From: Pseudomonas parafulva | Lineage (GTDB): Bacteria; Pseudomonadota; Gammaproteobacteria; Pseudomonadales; Pseudomonadaceae | Length of the DNA: 64,000 bases | Assembly (NCBI RefSeq): GCF_002021815.1 | Contig: NZ_CP019952.1 | Location: forward strand, 3,379,001-3,443,000 | Direction of reading: 5' to 3' | Notes under the pieces: model-generated | Database searches by the model: none | Told to the model about the DNA's origin: nothing | What the model saw: the letters and a program-made list of their open reading frames with translations, nothing else | Made by a program: the position numbers and the translations under genes | Shown: positions 51,305 to 61,831 of the stretch, piece after piece | Layout of the letters: every line of letters begins with the position of its first letter | How positions within the stretch are numbered: position 1 is the stretch's first letter

Positions 51305-51871
51305 CTAACCCCCCTCAACCAGCTGGCCATCCTCGCCGACTTGCAAGCGCACCAATGCGCCATGGCCGACTTCCACTTGCAACAGCTGCGCCCTGGGCAG
51401 GCCACGGGCGCGGGCCAACAGCAGCCGCATGACACCACCATGGGTGACCAGCAGTACGCGCTTGCCAGCATGCTGGCGGTACAACCCCTCGATGGCCGTC
51501 AGGACGCGCTGCGCAAACGCCTGGACCGGCTCGCCATTGGGCGGCGTATAGCCGTAGGGATCAGCCCAGAACTGCCCAAGCGCCTGGGCGTCGTGTTCCA
51601 TGATCTGCAACGCCGTGCGCCCTTCCCAATCGCCGAAATGCAGTTCTTGCAATGCAGGCTCGCGCTGCACGGGCAGGCCCAGCCTGGCGCCCAGCTCATC
51701 GGCAAATCGGCCACAGCGCTGCAATGGCGAACTGACCAATGCCTGCCAAGGCCCTGCGTCGGCCACGGCGGCGCGCATTTGAGCCCAGCCCTTTTCGGTC
51801 AGGGCGTCATCGAGGCTGCCACGCAGACCACCTTGCTCGGTTTCCCCGTGGCGCAGCAAGTCGAGCCTCAT
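51305..51871 (-). CDS. Alpha-ribazole-5'-phosphate phosphatase (histidine phosphatase)
   Basis: Dephosphorylates the lower ligand nucleotide or cobalamin phosphate. 188 residues with the phosphoglycerate-mutase RHGE motif (RHGETEQGG, catalytic His near residue 8) and the second His in LVTHGGVMR (about 143). Salmonella calls this CobC, a name used here for a different enzyme. It lies between cobT and cobS, overlapping cobT by four bases (51868-51871). Confidence 0.9.
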   Translation of the reverse strand: MRLDLLRHGETEQGGLRGSLDDALTEKGWAQMRAAVADAGPWQALVSSPLQRCGRFADELGARLGLPVQREPALQELHFGDWEGRTALQIMEHDAQALGQFWADPYGYTPPNGEPVQAFAQRVLTAIEGLYRQHAGKRVLLVTHGGVMRLLLARARGLPRAQLLQVEVGHGALVRLQVGEDGQLVEGG

Positions 51872-52923
51872 GCCGGACGGTCCGCCACGGCAGCCTCGGC
51901 AAAGGTCGCCATTTGCCCGTGTAGCGCGCAGGCCAGCCGCAGCAACGGCACGGCCAGCGCGGCACCACTGCCCTCACCCAGGCGCAGCCCCAGAGCCAGC
52001 AACGGCTCGGCCTGCAAGGCGCTCAGCACCGTCTGGTGGCCGGGCTCCGCACCCTGGTGGGCGAACAACAGCCAAGCGCGGCACTGGGGGTTGAGGCGCA
52101 CGGCCACCAAGGCCGCCACCGTGCAGATGAACCCGTCCACCAGCACCGCCACACCCGCCTGGGCACACGCCAGATAAGCGCCGGCCAGCGCCGCCAGCTC
52201 GAAGCCCCCCACGCAGCCCAGTGCACGCAGCGGTTCATCGGCCGCCAGGCGGTGCAAGGCCAGAGCCCGCTCGATGACGTGCGCTTTGTGCTGCACGCCG
52301 GCACTGTCCAACCCAGTGCCTGGCCCGCTCAGCGCGGCTGGCGGACAGGCGAGCAGTACGCTGGCCAGCGCCGCCGCTGCGGTGGTGTTGCCGATACCCA
52401 TTTCACCGCCGATGAACAGCTGTGCGCCGTGGGCCGCCGCCCGCAGCGCGCTGTCACGACCTGCCTGCAAGGCGGCCTGCAATTGTGCCTCGCTCAGGGC
52501 GGGCTCTCGGGCGAAATTGGCCGTGCCGGGGCCAAGGTGCACGTGGCGAACGCCCGGCAGTGCGAGCGTCGGGTCGACCGTGCCGAGGTCGACCACCTCC
52601 AAGGTGGCGTGCAGTTGGCGTGCCAGCACACTGATGGCGGCACCCCCGCCGACGAAATTGCGCAACATCTGGCCTGTCACGGCCTGAGGATACGCCGAGA
52701 CGCCCTCCTCGACCACGCCGTGGTCGCCGGCGAACAGGCTGATCGCAACGTGCTCGAGCACCGGCCGTTCGCAGCCCTGCAGGCCTGCCAGCTGAATGGC
52801 GAGCGTTTCGAGCTGGCCGAGCGAACCGGCAGGCTTGGTCAATTGTTGCTGCCGCTCGCGTGCTGCGGCCATGGCCGCACCGTCGATGGGCTGGCAGGGC
52901 ATCTGCCACCAGACAGGGTTCAT
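51868..52923 (-). CDS. cobT: Nicotinate-nucleotide--dimethylbenzimidazole phosphoribosyltransferase
   Basis: Makes alpha-ribazole phosphate from NaMN and DMB. 351 residues with the family blocks [30 protein letters not shown] and [13 protein letters not shown]. The catalytic glutamate is expected near the end of the protein (the GEGSGAALA block). Start ATG 52923; overlaps cobU by four bases (52920-52923). Confidence 0.95.
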   Translation of the reverse strand: MNPVWWQMPCQPIDGAAMAAARERQQQLTKPAGSLGQLETLAIQLAGLQGCERPVLEHVAISLFAGDHGVVEEGVSAYPQAVTGQMLRNFVGGGAAISVLARQLHATLEVVDLGTVDPTLALPGVRHVHLGPGTANFAREPALSEAQLQAALQAGRDSALRAAAHGAQLFIGGEMGIGNTTAAAALASVLLACPPAALSGPGTGLDSAGVQHKAHVIERALALHRLAADEPLRALGCVGGFELAALAGAYLACAQAGVAVLVDGFICTVAALVAVRLNPQCRAWLLFAHQGAEPGHQTVLSALQAEPLLALGLRLGEGSGAALAVPLLRLACALHGQMATFAEAAVADRPA

Positions 52924-53441
52924 GATGCAGGTCCTTTGAGCGTGAGTGGGAGGCCAGCGACCGTGAGGATCACCTGCTGGCAACGTTCGGCCACCGCCTG
53001 GTGCACGACACCGGCCAAATCGACGTAACGTCGCGTCAACTCGCCCATGGGCACCACACCCAGGCCAGTCTCGTTACTGACCAGGATGATGTGGCCGGGC
53101 AGGTGCTCAAGGCAGCCCAACAGGGCATCACGTTCCTCGGCCAACCGGCGCGGGTCATCCAGCATCAGCAGGTTGGTCAGCCACAGCGTCAGGCAGTCCA
53201 CCAGCAGGCAGCGGTCAGCAGCAGCTTCGGCCTTTAGTACAGCAGCCAGGGCCAAGGGTTCTTCGATCAACCCCCACTCCACGGGCCGGCGCTGGCGGTG
53301 CAGCTGCACCCGCTCATCGAGTTCGCCGTCCAGCGGCTGACTGGTGGCGATATAGGTCACAGGCAAGCCGCAGTCGGCTGCCCGCTGCTCGGCCAGGCGG
53401 CTCTTGCCAGACCGGGCTCCGCCGATCACGAACGTACGCAC
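52920..53441 (-). CDS. cobU: Bifunctional adenosylcobinamide kinase/guanylyltransferase
   Basis: Phosphorylates adenosylcobinamide and adds GMP (also called CobP). 173 residues; Walker A GGARSGKS (about 7-14), the conserved [12 protein letters not shown] segment (about 80-92) and [11 protein letters not shown] (about 122-132). The start is GTG 53441, with GGAG nine bases upstream, just after the cobQ stop. The GTG at 53456 lies inside cobQ. Confidence 0.94.
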   Translation of the reverse strand: MRTFVIGGARSGKSRLAEQRAADCGLPVTYIATSQPLDGELDERVQLHRQRRPVEWGLIEEPLALAAVLKAEAAADRCLLVDCLTLWLTNLLMLDDPRRLAEERDALLGCLEHLPGHIILVSNETGLGVVPMGELTRRYVDLAGVVHQAVAERCQQVILTVAGLPLTLKGPAS

Positions 53442-53442
53442 G

Positions 53443-54897
53443 TCAGGGTACTCCACACAATTGGCGCAGGCGCTGGGTGTCCAGGTGCTTGTCCACCAGG
53501 TCAGCCAGGCGTTCGATGTCGCGCTCGCGCAACGCCTCGTAGTCGATCAGTTGCACGTCTTCAAGCCCAGCCCAGCGCAGCAGGGCCGCGCAGGAGGCGC
53601 TGCCCTCGAACAACCCGTGCAGGTAAGTGGCCAACACCTGGCCGTCCGTGCTGATGGCACCCTCGCAGCGGCCGTCGGCCAGGCGTACCGCCGGGTGCGC
53701 CAGCGCAGGGCCAGTGGTGACACCGGCATGGATCTCGTAACCGGTCACGGGCGATGCGTCCAGGTGCAAGGTTCCGGAGACATTGCGCAACTGCTTGTCG
53801 GCTTCCAGCACCGTGGCGTAGTCCAGCAGGCCGAGGCCGGGGCTGGAGCCTGCAGCGCCCTCCAGGCCCAGCGGATCGTGCACCTCGCGCCCAAGCATCT
53901 GCAGGCCGCCGCAGATACCGATTACCTTGCCGCCATAGCGCAGATGGCGTTCGATGGCCCTGTCCCAGCCACGCGCGCGCAATTGCGCAAGGTCGCCACG
54001 CACGCTCTTGGAACCCGGCAGGATGATCAGGTCCGCTGGCGGCACCGGCTGACCAGGGCCAATGAACTGCAGGTCGACCTGCGGGTGCAGGCGCAGCGGG
54101 TCGAAGTCAGTGTGGTTGCTGATGCGTGGCAGCACCGGCACGATCACCTTGAGCACGCGCTGCTGCTTTTCGCTCTGGCGCCGGTCGATGCCGTCCTCGG
54201 CTTCAAGGTGCAGGTCGGTGACGTACGGCAGCACGCCTAGCATGGGTTTGCCGGTGCGCTGCTCCAGCCAGTCGAGCCCAGGTTGCAACAAAGCGATGTC
54301 GCCCCTGAAACGGTTGATGACAAACCCTTTGATCCGCGCCTGCTCGCTGGGCGACAGCAGTTCGAGGGTACCGACCAGGTGGGCGAACACGCCCCCGCGG
54401 TTGATGTCGGCGACCAGGATCACCGGGCAGTCCACGGCTTCGGCGAACCCCATGTTGGCAATGTCGCCGGCCCGCAGGTTGATCTCCGCCGGCGACCCTG
54501 CGCCCTCGACCATGACCACTGGCCAGCCCTGGCTCAGGCGCTGGTGCGAGGCCAGCACGGCCTGCATGGCGATGGCCTTGTAATCGTGGTAGGCAACCGC
54601 GTTCATGCTGGTCACCGCACGGCCATGGATGATCACCTGGGCGCCTGTATCGCTGTTGGGTTTGAGCAGCACCGGGTTCATGTCGGTGTGCGGCGCCAGG
54701 CGACAGGCCTGGGCCTGCACCGCCTGGGCCCGGCCAATCTCGCCACCGTCGGCGGTCACGGCGCTGTTGAGGGCCATGTTCTGCGGCTTGAATGGCACCA
54801 CGCCGATGCCCTGGCGCAGCAGCCAGCGGCACAGGGCAGTCACCAGGGTGCTTTTGCCGGCATCGGAGGTGGTGCCTTGCACCATCAGGGTCGTCAT
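53443..54897 (-). CDS. cobQ: Cobyric acid synthase
   Basis: Amidates four side chains of adenosylcobyrinic acid a,c-diamide with glutamine and ATP. 484 residues: N-terminal dethiobiotin-synthase-like P-loop domain ([12 protein letters not shown], about 5-16), then a class I amidotransferase domain with [10 protein letters not shown] (nucleophile Cys about 332) and a later His in LHGLFE. ATG 54897 overlaps cobC by four bases. Confidence 0.96.
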   Translation of the reverse strand: MTTLMVQGTTSDAGKSTLVTALCRWLLRQGIGVVPFKPQNMALNSAVTADGGEIGRAQAVQAQACRLAPHTDMNPVLLKPNSDTGAQVIIHGRAVTSMNAVAYHDYKAIAMQAVLASHQRLSQGWPVVMVEGAGSPAEINLRAGDIANMGFAEAVDCPVILVADINRGGVFAHLVGTLELLSPSEQARIKGFVINRFRGDIALLQPGLDWLEQRTGKPMLGVLPYVTDLHLEAEDGIDRRQSEKQQRVLKVIVPVLPRISNHTDFDPLRLHPQVDLQFIGPGQPVPPADLIILPGSKSVRGDLAQLRARGWDRAIERHLRYGGKVIGICGGLQMLGREVHDPLGLEGAAGSSPGLGLLDYATVLEADKQLRNVSGTLHLDASPVTGYEIHAGVTTGPALAHPAVRLADGRCEGAISTDGQVLATYLHGLFEGSASCAALLRWAGLEDVQLIDYEALRERDIERLADLVDKHLDTQRLRQLCGVP

Positions 54898-55886
54898 GTA
54901 AGGTCCTTGGGGTAGGCACTCAGGGCCTGGGCCAATCGTCGTTCGTCTGCCTGGCTTGGCGGCAAGCCGAAACGCAAGGCCGCCGGGCGCTCGAACAGGC
55001 GCACCAGCACCCCGTGTCGGGCAAGGTGATCGTGCAATCGCGCGGCATGCTCGCACCGCACGTACTGGAACAGGTCACACCCGCCGGCGGGCGCCAGCCC
55101 TGCATGGGTGAGCAAAGCCGCCAAGCGTTCGCTGGCATCTGCACAGCGCTGGCGCTGCAGCTGCTGCATGGCCAGGTCGGTCAGGCTGGCCTGGGCCAGC
55201 ACCCGGCTGGGACCATTGATCGTCCACGGGCCGAGCAGTTCGGTCAGGCGCAGCAGCAAGCTATGCTCTGCGGCCACGAAGCCCAGGCGCACACCGGCCA
55301 GGCCGAAGAACTTGCCGAACGAGCGCAGCACGATCAAACCGGGGCGCTCGGCACTTTCCATCACGCTGTTTCCGGGGCTGTTGTCCATGAAGGCTTCATC
55401 GACCACCAGCCAACCACCGCGCGCTGCCAGGCGCTGATGCCATCCCAGCAGCGTGGGCGCAGGCACGACACGGCCGGTGGGGTTGTTCGGGTTGACCAAG
55501 ACCAGGACGTCGAGGTCGTCGAGCGCGTCGTCGACCTGATGCTCATCGAGCTCGAGCAACGCGTGTCCAACGCGCTGCCAGGCATAGGGATGCTCGGCAT
55601 AACAGGGCGTCAGCACCCCGACCCGGCTCGGGCTGCGCAACAGCGGCAGGGCCTGGATGGCAGCCTGTGAGCCCGCTACGGGTAGCAGTCGCGTGGCGCC
55701 GTAGTAGCTACACGCCGCCTGTTCGAGGCCATCGTCTGTTTCCGGTAGCCGTGCCCAGGCTTCGAGTGGGATCGGCGGTATCGGGAAGGACCAGGGCGCA
55801 ATGCCGCTGGACAGGTCCAGCCACTGCTCGCGGGCGATGCCGTACTGCCGAACCGCGCGCAGCAGCCGGCCTCCATGTTCAAGCAT
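54894..55886 (-). CDS. cobC: Threonine-phosphate decarboxylase / aminotransferase-like CobC
   Basis: PLP enzyme that makes (R)-1-amino-2-propanol phosphate for the nucleotide loop linker. 330 residues of class I/II aminotransferase fold with [12 protein letters not shown] (about 133-144), DEAFMDN and the PLP lysine in [17 protein letters not shown] (about 200). Overlaps CobD by eight bases (55879-55886) and cobQ by four. Confidence 0.92.
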   Translation of the reverse strand: MLEHGGRLLRAVRQYGIAREQWLDLSSGIAPWSFPIPPIPLEAWARLPETDDGLEQAACSYYGATRLLPVAGSQAAIQALPLLRSPSRVGVLTPCYAEHPYAWQRVGHALLELDEHQVDDALDDLDVLVLVNPNNPTGRVVPAPTLLGWHQRLAARGGWLVVDEAFMDNSPGNSVMESAERPGLIVLRSFGKFFGLAGVRLGFVAAEHSLLLRLTELLGPWTINGPSRVLAQASLTDLAMQQLQRQRCADASERLAALLTHAGLAPAGGCDLFQYVRCEHAARLHDHLARHGVLVRLFERPAALRFGLPPSQADERRLAQALSAYPKDLT

Positions 55887-56787
55887 TCAGATAAGCTCCC
55901 AGACAGAACACCAACAGCCACAGCCATACCCCACGCTGCACCAGCGTCCAACCGCCCTCGATGGCATCGGGGCTGGCCGGTGGGCCGTCGCCCAGGCGCG
56001 GGCGGTCGTGCAGCTGGCCGTGGTACACCGCCGGCCCACCCAATTCAACACCCAGGGCCCCTGCCCCGGCCGCCATGACCGGGCCGGCGTTGGGGCTGTC
56101 CCACAGTGGCCCCTGGCGCCGCCAGCAGGCCAGCGCCAGACGGGTTTTGCCCAGCACCGCATAAGTAAGCGCGACCAGGCGCGCCGGCACGTAGTTGAGT
56201 AGGTCATCGATGCGCGCCGCGCACCAGCCGAAGCGCTCGAAGCGCTCGTTGCGATAGCCCCACATGGCATCGAGGGTGTTGCTCAGTCGATAAAGCACCA
56301 CCCCTGGCGCCCCGGCCACAGCAAACCAGAACAAGGCGGCGAATACGGCATCGCTGCCGTTTTCCAGCACCGACTCAGTGGCTGCCCGCGCTACCGCCGT
56401 CTCGTCCAGCTCACGGGTTTCACGGCTGACCAGATACCCCACCCGCCGCCGTGCTTCTTCCAGATCCCCCTGGCGCAGGGCCGTGGCCACCGGCAGCACA
56501 TGTTCGCCCAGGCTGCGCAGCCCCAGGGCGCAGTACAACGCCAGCACATCGACCAGCCAGCCGATCACAGGCAGCCAGGAGAGCATGAGGGCCAGCAAGG
56601 TCAGGGGCACCACCGCCAGGAACCAGGCGCTCACACCATGACTGCGCCAACCACGCCCGCCGGCATTGAAGCGCCGCTCAAGGCTGCTGGCCATGTTGCC
56701 GAACGCAACCAGCGGATGGCGCCGCCGGGGCTCGCCGAACAATGCATCCAGGGCCACACCGGCCACGGTCAGCAACGCCACGCTCAT
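55879..56787 (-). CDS. cobD: Adenosylcobinamide-phosphate synthase (CbiB)
   Basis: Inner-membrane enzyme that attaches the aminopropanol linker to cobyric acid. 302 residues with several helices and the [13 protein letters not shown] and [44 protein letters not shown] blocks typical of CbiB. The start ATG 56787 overlaps bluB by four bases. Confidence 0.94.
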   Translation of the reverse strand: MSVALLTVAGVALDALFGEPRRRHPLVAFGNMASSLERRFNAGGRGWRSHGVSAWFLAVVPLTLLALMLSWLPVIGWLVDVLALYCALGLRSLGEHVLPVATALRQGDLEEARRRVGYLVSRETRELDETAVARAATESVLENGSDAVFAALFWFAVAGAPGVVLYRLSNTLDAMWGYRNERFERFGWCAARIDDLLNYVPARLVALTYAVLGKTRLALACWRRQGPLWDSPNAGPVMAAGAGALGVELGGPAVYHGQLHDRPRLGDGPPASPDAIEGGWTLVQRGVWLWLLVFCLGAYLNA

Positions 56788-57434
56788 GCGCCTTCTCCCC
56801 AACGGTTTTCAAACAGCATCTGGTGCAACGGCCGTTCTTCGGCCCAGTTCTGCATGACCAGCATGGGTGCAGGGTAGAATGCCGCCACCGGCCCCAGGCA
56901 CAGCACGGCCACGGGTTTGGCGCCGCTGGGCATGCCAAGCAACGCTGCCAGCGCCTTGGGATCGAACAGCGATACCCAGCCCATGCCCAGCCCTTCGGCA
57001 CGGGCGGCCAGCCAGAGGTTCTGGATGGCGCAGGCGAGCGAGGCCAAGTCCATCTCAGGCAGCGTGCGGCGCCCGAAAATGTGGGGCTCACGGTTGTCCA
57101 TCAAGGCGGCGACCCACAGTTCGGCGCAATCGTTGATGCCCTCTACCTTGAGCTTCATGAATTCGTCCGAGCGCTCGCCCAGCGCCTGTGCAGTCAACGC
57201 CCGCTCGGCCTCCACCAGTGCCTGGATGCGCCCACGCAAGGCCCGCTCGGTGATGCGGATGAACCGCCATGGCTGCATCAAGCCCACGCTCGGTGCCTGG
57301 TGGGCTGCGCTGAGTAACCGTGTCATGACCTGCGGCGCCACCTCGCCTTGAACGAAATGGCGCATGTCGCGCCGCTCGCCGATGGCGCGATAGACCGCGG
57401 CACGCTCCTGGTCGCTGAACGCATGCTCGCTCAT
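56784..57434 (-). CDS. bluB: 5,6-dimethylbenzimidazole synthase BluB
   Basis: Cannibalises FMNH2 with O2 to give the lower ligand DMB. 216 residues of nitroreductase fold with the BluB hallmarks [19 protein letters not shown] (about 47-58) and [14 protein letters not shown]. Its presence inside the operon means the cell can make its own lower ligand aerobically. ATG 57434 overlaps the cobB stop. Confidence 0.95.
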   Translation of the reverse strand: MSEHAFSDQERAAVYRAIGERRDMRHFVQGEVAPQVMTRLLSAAHQAPSVGLMQPWRFIRITERALRGRIQALVEAERALTAQALGERSDEFMKLKVEGINDCAELWVAALMDNREPHIFGRRTLPEMDLASLACAIQNLWLAARAEGLGMGWVSLFDPKALAALLGMPSGAKPVAVLCLGPVAAFYPAPMLVMQNWAEERPLHQMLFENRWGEGA

Positions 57435-58726
57435 GGGCAAAGCAGCGCTGCGGCCGCCTCCGGGTTGGAGGGGAAGTAGAAGTGCACGTAGGACGCGGTC
57501 AAGCGGCCCAGCCGATACACGGCTTCGTTGCCGCGCCCGCCGTTGGGGCTCAACCCACGTGCCAGCGGCTTGAGCGCAGTGCTGGTCAGGGAGTGGTGGT
57601 AGGTATGGCCGCGCAGTGTGCCCTCGGGCAGCTCGACCGCTTGCAGGGCCAGGGCCGCCAGGCGCTTTTGCATGGTCGCTTCACCTGGCAGCAACCCGAG
57701 CAACTCGACCCTGTCCCCGGCCACGTCGGTCAGCGCGTCGAGCAGATACAGCATGCCGCCGCATTCGGCCAGCAGTGGCTTGCCTTGGGCGTGATGGGCG
57801 CGGATGGCCTGGCACATTGAGGTATTGCGCGCCAGGGCATGGTGGTGCAACTCGGGGTAACCGCCGGGCAGGTACAGGCTGTCCACTTCGGGCAGCTGCG
57901 CATCATGCAGGGGGGAGAAAAACTGCACCTGTGCGCCTAGACGGCGCAACAGGTCCAGGTTGGCGCCATAGAGAAAGGCAAAGGCTTCGTCGCGGGCTAC
58001 ACCGATACGTACACCCGCCAAGGTAGCCTGGGCGGATAGCGGATCGGCCGGCTCGAAGGTGACGGCCGGTGGCAACGCGGCATCGCAGCTGGCGCCCAAT
58101 GCTTGGGCAGCAGCGTCCAGACGTGCGTCCAGGTCGTTCAACTCGCTGGCCTGCACCAACCCCAGGTGACGGCTGGGCAGTTCGATGCCGCGCTCGCGGG
58201 ACAAGCCGCCATACCAACGCAGGCCCTCCGTCAGGCTGCCTTCGAGCAGTTGCGCATGACGCAGGCTGCCCACCCGGTTGGCCAACACTCCGGCAAACGG
58301 CAGGTCCGGCTGATAACGCGCCAGGCCCAGGGCCAGCGCGCCAAAGGTCTGGGCCATGGCCGTACCATCAATCACCGCCAGCACCGGCACACCGAAGTGA
58401 CGCGCCAGGTCGGCACTCGAAGGGGTGCCGTCGAACAGCCCCATCACCCCTTCGATGAGGATCAGGTCGGCTTCACCTGCCGCCTCCCAGAGCAGCCGGC
58501 GGCTCTCCTCGGCACCGATCATCCACAGGTCGAGCTGGCGAACGGGTGCACCGCTGGCACGTTCGAGAATCATGGGGTCAAGAAAGTCAGGCCCGCATTT
58601 GAACACCCGCACCTTGCGGCCCAGATTCCGGTGCAGGCGCGCCAGCGCGGCAGTGACCGTGGTCTTGCCTTGGCCAGAGGCCGGTGCGGCAATCAGAACG
58701 GCGGGGCAATGGCGGGCCTGGCTCAC
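57431..58726 (-). CDS. cobB: Cobyrinic acid a,c-diamide synthase (CobB/CbiA)
   Basis: Amidates the a and c side chains. 431 residues: P-loop APASGQGKTTVT (about 14-25), GVMGLFDG (about 92-99), and a class I glutamine amidotransferase domain with LPGGYPELHHHAL and AECGGMLYLLD (nucleophile Cys, about 325-335). The start GTG 58726 overlaps the cobO stop by four bases (GTGA). Confidence 0.96.
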   Translation of the reverse strand: MSQARHCPAVLIAAPASGQGKTTVTAALARLHRNLGRKVRVFKCGPDFLDPMILERASGAPVRQLDLWMIGAEESRRLLWEAAGEADLILIEGVMGLFDGTPSSADLARHFGVPVLAVIDGTAMAQTFGALALGLARYQPDLPFAGVLANRVGSLRHAQLLEGSLTEGLRWYGGLSRERGIELPSRHLGLVQASELNDLDARLDAAAQALGASCDAALPPAVTFEPADPLSAQATLAGVRIGVARDEAFAFLYGANLDLLRRLGAQVQFFSPLHDAQLPEVDSLYLPGGYPELHHHALARNTSMCQAIRAHHAQGKPLLAECGGMLYLLDALTDVAGDRVELLGLLPGEATMQKRLAALALQAVELPEGTLRGHTYHHSLTSTALKPLARGLSPNGGRGNEAVYRLGRLTASYVHFYFPSNPEAAAALLCP

Positions 58727-59334
58727 AGCTCGACGCCCTTCTGGGCACGGATACCGGCCTGGAACGCGTGCTTGAGCATACCCATTTCGGTCACGGTGTC
58801 GGCCAGCTCGACCATTTCAGGCTTGGCCGCGCGACCGGTGACGATGACGTGCTGCATGGGAGGGCGGGCCTGGATGTCCGACAGCACCTGGTCCAGATCA
58901 AGGTAGCCGTGCTTGAGCGCGATGTTGAGCTCGTCGAGCACCACGAACTGCACCGCAGGATCCTGCAGCAGTTGCCGGGAGACGGCCCACGCCGCTTCTG
59001 CCGCCGCAATGTCACGCTGGCGGTCCTGCGTCTCCCACGTGAAGCCCTCGCCCATCACGTGGTAGCGCACCTGTTCGGGAAAGCGCCTGAAGAACAGCTC
59101 TTCGCCGGTGCTGTTGCGGCCCTTGATGAACTGCACCACGCCGCACTGCATGCCGTGGCCCAGGGCCCGGGCCAGCATGCCGAAGGCCGAGCTGCTCTTG
59201 CCCTTGCCATTGCCGGTGAGCACCAGCAGCAGGCCGCATTCGTTAGGGGAGTTGGCAATGCGCTCGTCAATGACCGCTTTCTTGCGCTGCATCCGTGCCA
59301 GATGGCGTTCGTCGCGCTCGGTGGCGTCGCTCAT
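58723..59334 (-). CDS. cobO: Cob(I)yrinic acid a,c-diamide adenosyltransferase
   Basis: Adds the 5'-deoxyadenosyl ligand to corrinoids (CobA/CobO type). 203 residues; P-loop GNGKGKS at residues 41-47, the QFIKGRNSTGEELFFRRFP block and VLDELNIALKHGYL near 125. ATG 59334 has GGAG eight bases upstream. An in-frame start at 59490 lies inside the riboswitch and is rejected. First gene of the operon, directly after the B12 riboswitch. Confidence 0.95.
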   Translation of the reverse strand: MSDATERDERHLARMQRKKAVIDERIANSPNECGLLLVLTGNGKGKSSSAFGMLARALGHGMQCGVVQFIKGRNSTGEELFFRRFPEQVRYHVMGEGFTWETQDRQRDIAAAEAAWAVSRQLLQDPAVQFVVLDELNIALKHGYLDLDQVLSDIQARPPMQHVIVTGRAAKPEMVELADTVTEMGMLKHAFQAGIRAQKGVEL

Positions 59335-59461
59335 GGGAAGTTCTCCGCTGGCTGACACCACGATCGAGCGCCGTGTCAGGGAATGGGCAGGCAAACGGAG
59401 CGCGCGCAGGGGCATTGGCCAAAGCCAGAGTGCACCGCGCATCACCCTCCGTGATGCCGTT

Positions 59462-59668
59462 GGCAGTATCAGGCCGGTCTCCGGGCTCATGAGCGGGCCA
59501 CTGGCCCTGACCTGCGCGCCTTCCCGGGGATCGTACCCAGTGGCCCTGCGCGGCCGTCTCTCACCTACCGTTGCGGGGGCAGCGCCGGAATCGCACCCTG
59601 CGGGCGCTCACCGACTTCCCAGTTTCACCCTGGCCAGACGTGGCTGGCGGGGCACCTGAAACACGCGC
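59462..59668 (-). promoter_or_regulatory. Cobalamin (B12) riboswitch
   Basis: On the minus strand the region reads AGGTGCC, then GGGAAGTCGGTG, ATTCCGGCGCTGCCCCCGCAACGGTA, and the B12 box AGCCCGGAGACCGGCC (59471-59486). This is the standard cobalamin aptamer order. It lies about 130 bases upstream of cobO, so high adenosylcobalamin should reduce expression of the whole cob operon. Confidence 0.95.
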
Positions 59669-59827
59669 GAAGGTTAGAGGGTTGCACCCGGAGCGTCAAT
59701 CGACGCGGCTCGCCTGGCGGCACAGCAGCGATCGCCGAGCCGCCGATGCAGCCCCTGCCGCCTGTGCGAATGAACCCGCGGCATTCCCTACCCTCTGAAT
59801 CAATAGAACCTGCCGAGGACGCCGACC

Positions 59828-61144
59828 ATGAACCGCGTGGCACTGCCTGTTGTACTTGTTGTAAGCCTGGGTTTGAGTGGCTGCGGCGAAAGGGCGCGTT
59901 ATACGGTGGCCGACGGCAGCGGCCCCACACCGCAGCTGCCCTCCCCTGCCAAAACCCTGCTACCCACCGTGAACATCGCGCCAGCCGTCGGCTGGCCCGC
60001 CGGACGCATGCCCCAGGCTGCACCCGGGTTGCAGGTGTCGCGCTTTGCCGGTGACCTCGACCATCCGCGCTGGCTCTATGTGCTGCCCAATGGCGACGTG
60101 CTGGTGGCAGAAACCAACGCACCTGCCAAACCCGAAGACGCCAAGGGTATCCGCGGATGGGCCATGAAGCGGGTCATGGCACGCGCGGGGGCCGCCGTGC
60201 CCAGCCCTGATCACATTACCCTGTTGCGCGACGCGGACCAGGACGGCGTTGCGGAAATCCGCCATACCTTTGCCGACGGGCTGAACTCACCCTTTGGCAT
60301 GGCGCTGGTAGGCACCGATTTTTACGTGGCCGATACGGATAAACTGCTGCGTTTTCACTACCAGCCCGGTGCACGCCAAGTAACCGGTCCGGCAGAGGTG
60401 GTCACCTCACTGCCAGCCGGCCCGTTGAATCACCACTGGACCAAGAATGTCATCGCAAGCCCCGATGGACGGCGCCTCTATGTCACCGTGGGCTCGAACA
60501 GCAACGTGGGTGAAAACGGCCTCGATCAGGAGCAGGGGCGCGCCGCGATCTGGGAGATCGACCCCAGCACCGGAAAGCACCGCCTGTTCGCCACCGGCCT
60601 GCGCAACCCCAACGGGCTTGCCTGGGAGCCTCACAGTGGCGCGCTCTGGACCGCAGTCAACGAACGTGACGAAATCGGCAGCGACCTGGTACCGGATTAC
60701 ATCACTTCGGTACAAGCAGGTGGATTCTATGGTTGGCCCTATAGCTACTATGGCCAGCACGTGGATGAGCGCGTGCAGCCCCAGGACCCTGCCAAGGTCG
60801 CCCAGGCACAGGTACCCGACTACGCCGTGGGGCCGCATACCGCTTCACTGGGGTTGGCCTTCGCCGGGCCGGGTGTGTTGCCGGCGCGTTTTGGGGCAGG
60901 TGCATTGATTGGCCAGCATGGGTCCTGGAACCGCAAGCCCCACAGCGGCTACAAGGTGATATTCGTACCCTTCGACGCCTCGGGAAAGCCGTCGGGCAAG
61001 CCCATGGACGTGCTCGATGGGTTCCTGAATGAAAGCGGCCAAGCCATGGGCCGCCCCGTGGGGGTTGCCCTGGATGGCCACGGGGCCGTGCTGGTAGCTG
61101 ACGATGTGGGCAATACCATCTGGCGCGTCAGCAAAGCTCGGTGA
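59828..61144 (+). CDS. L-sorbosone dehydrogenase-like/PQQ beta-propeller lipoprotein
   Basis: Envelope beta-propeller of the sorbosone/glucose dehydrogenase family. 438 residues; lipobox LGLSGC (Cys near 19), then repeated blades with [68 protein letters not shown] and [10 protein letters not shown]. These are typical PQQ- or calcium-binding propeller features. The actual substrate is unknown. Starts divergent from the cob operon riboswitch, with AGGACG upstream of the ATG. Confidence 0.88.
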   Translation: MNRVALPVVLVVSLGLSGCGERARYTVADGSGPTPQLPSPAKTLLPTVNIAPAVGWPAGRMPQAAPGLQVSRFAGDLDHPRWLYVLPNGDVLVAETNAPAKPEDAKGIRGWAMKRVMARAGAAVPSPDHITLLRDADQDGVAEIRHTFADGLNSPFGMALVGTDFYVADTDKLLRFHYQPGARQVTGPAEVVTSLPAGPLNHHWTKNVIASPDGRRLYVTVGSNSNVGENGLDQEQGRAAIWEIDPSTGKHRLFATGLRNPNGLAWEPHSGALWTAVNERDEIGSDLVPDYITSVQAGGFYGWPYSYYGQHVDERVQPQDPAKVAQAQVPDYAVGPHTASLGLAFAGPGVLPARFGAGALIGQHGSWNRKPHSGYKVIFVPFDASGKPSGKPMDVLDGFLNESGQAMGRPVGVALDGHGAVLVADDVGNTIWRVSKAR

Positions 61145-61150
61145 TCGGGC

Positions 61151-61690
61151 TCAGGGGTTCTGGGCCAGGTGCCCTTGTGGGATGACCCGCTTGGCCTGCA
61201 GGTAGGCCTTGGCCCAGTAGCTGTTTGACAGATAGTCCAACCGCACCGTACCGCCGGTGCGGGGCGCATGCACGAAGCGCCCGTCCCCTACATAAATACC
61301 AGCATGGCTTACCTGCGAACCGCCACTGGTCGCGAAGAACACCAGGTCACCGGACTGCAAGGACTTCACATCCACAGTAGGCGCACGCATGCCGATCATC
61401 TCCCGCGTGGAGCGCGGCAGGCTGATGCCGGCGGCATCGCGGTAGACGTACTTGATCAGACCACTGCAGTCGAAACCCGAATCGGGCGTATTGCCGCCCC
61501 AGCGGTAGGGCGTGCCAACCAGACCAATGGCGCGAATCAGTACGTCATCGGCAGTGGGCGAGAAGCTGGGTTGGCTATAGGTAACCTGAGGCTGCACGAC
61601 CCGTGTAGGGGCAGGTGCCTGGGGTTGGCTCGAGCAGGCCGCCAGTAAGGCTGCCAGGGAAATGAAAGCGAAGCGCGCCATCGTTGTCAT
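61151..61690 (-). CDS. NlpC/P60 family lipoprotein (cell-wall endopeptidase), copy A
   Basis: Probable murein peptide hydrolase. 179 residues; lipobox ALLAAC (Cys near 17), linker, then NlpC/P60 domain with the catalytic Cys in PDSGFDCSGLIKYVY, His in SQVSHAGIYVG and a third polar residue in RFVHAP. The start is ATG 61690; the TTG at 61696 is unlikely. Six bases separate its stop from the upstream convergent gene, and its paralogue lies 140 bases upstream. Confidence 0.92.
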   Translation of the reverse strand: MTTMARFAFISLAALLAACSSQPQAPAPTRVVQPQVTYSQPSFSPTADDVLIRAIGLVGTPYRWGGNTPDSGFDCSGLIKYVYRDAAGISLPRSTREMIGMRAPTVDVKSLQSGDLVFFATSGGSQVSHAGIYVGDGRFVHAPRTGGTVRLDYLSNSYWAKAYLQAKRVIPQGHLAQNP

Positions 61691-61831
61691 GGCCAAAACA
61701 TCCTGTATGGGAACGCTGGGCCGCAGCGGGATAGAGTTGAGAAATTAGATTAGACGCTTTCTGTAAATACGCACGGCGTCGAGCTTTTTTGCAAAGCAGC
61801 GACGCCGTGGTTAGGACACATCAGATTGCCA

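Noticed and set aside
59335-59490. N-terminal extension of cobO to 59490
   Set aside because: It would read through the B12 box and the riboswitch; ATG 59334 has a good ribosome site.
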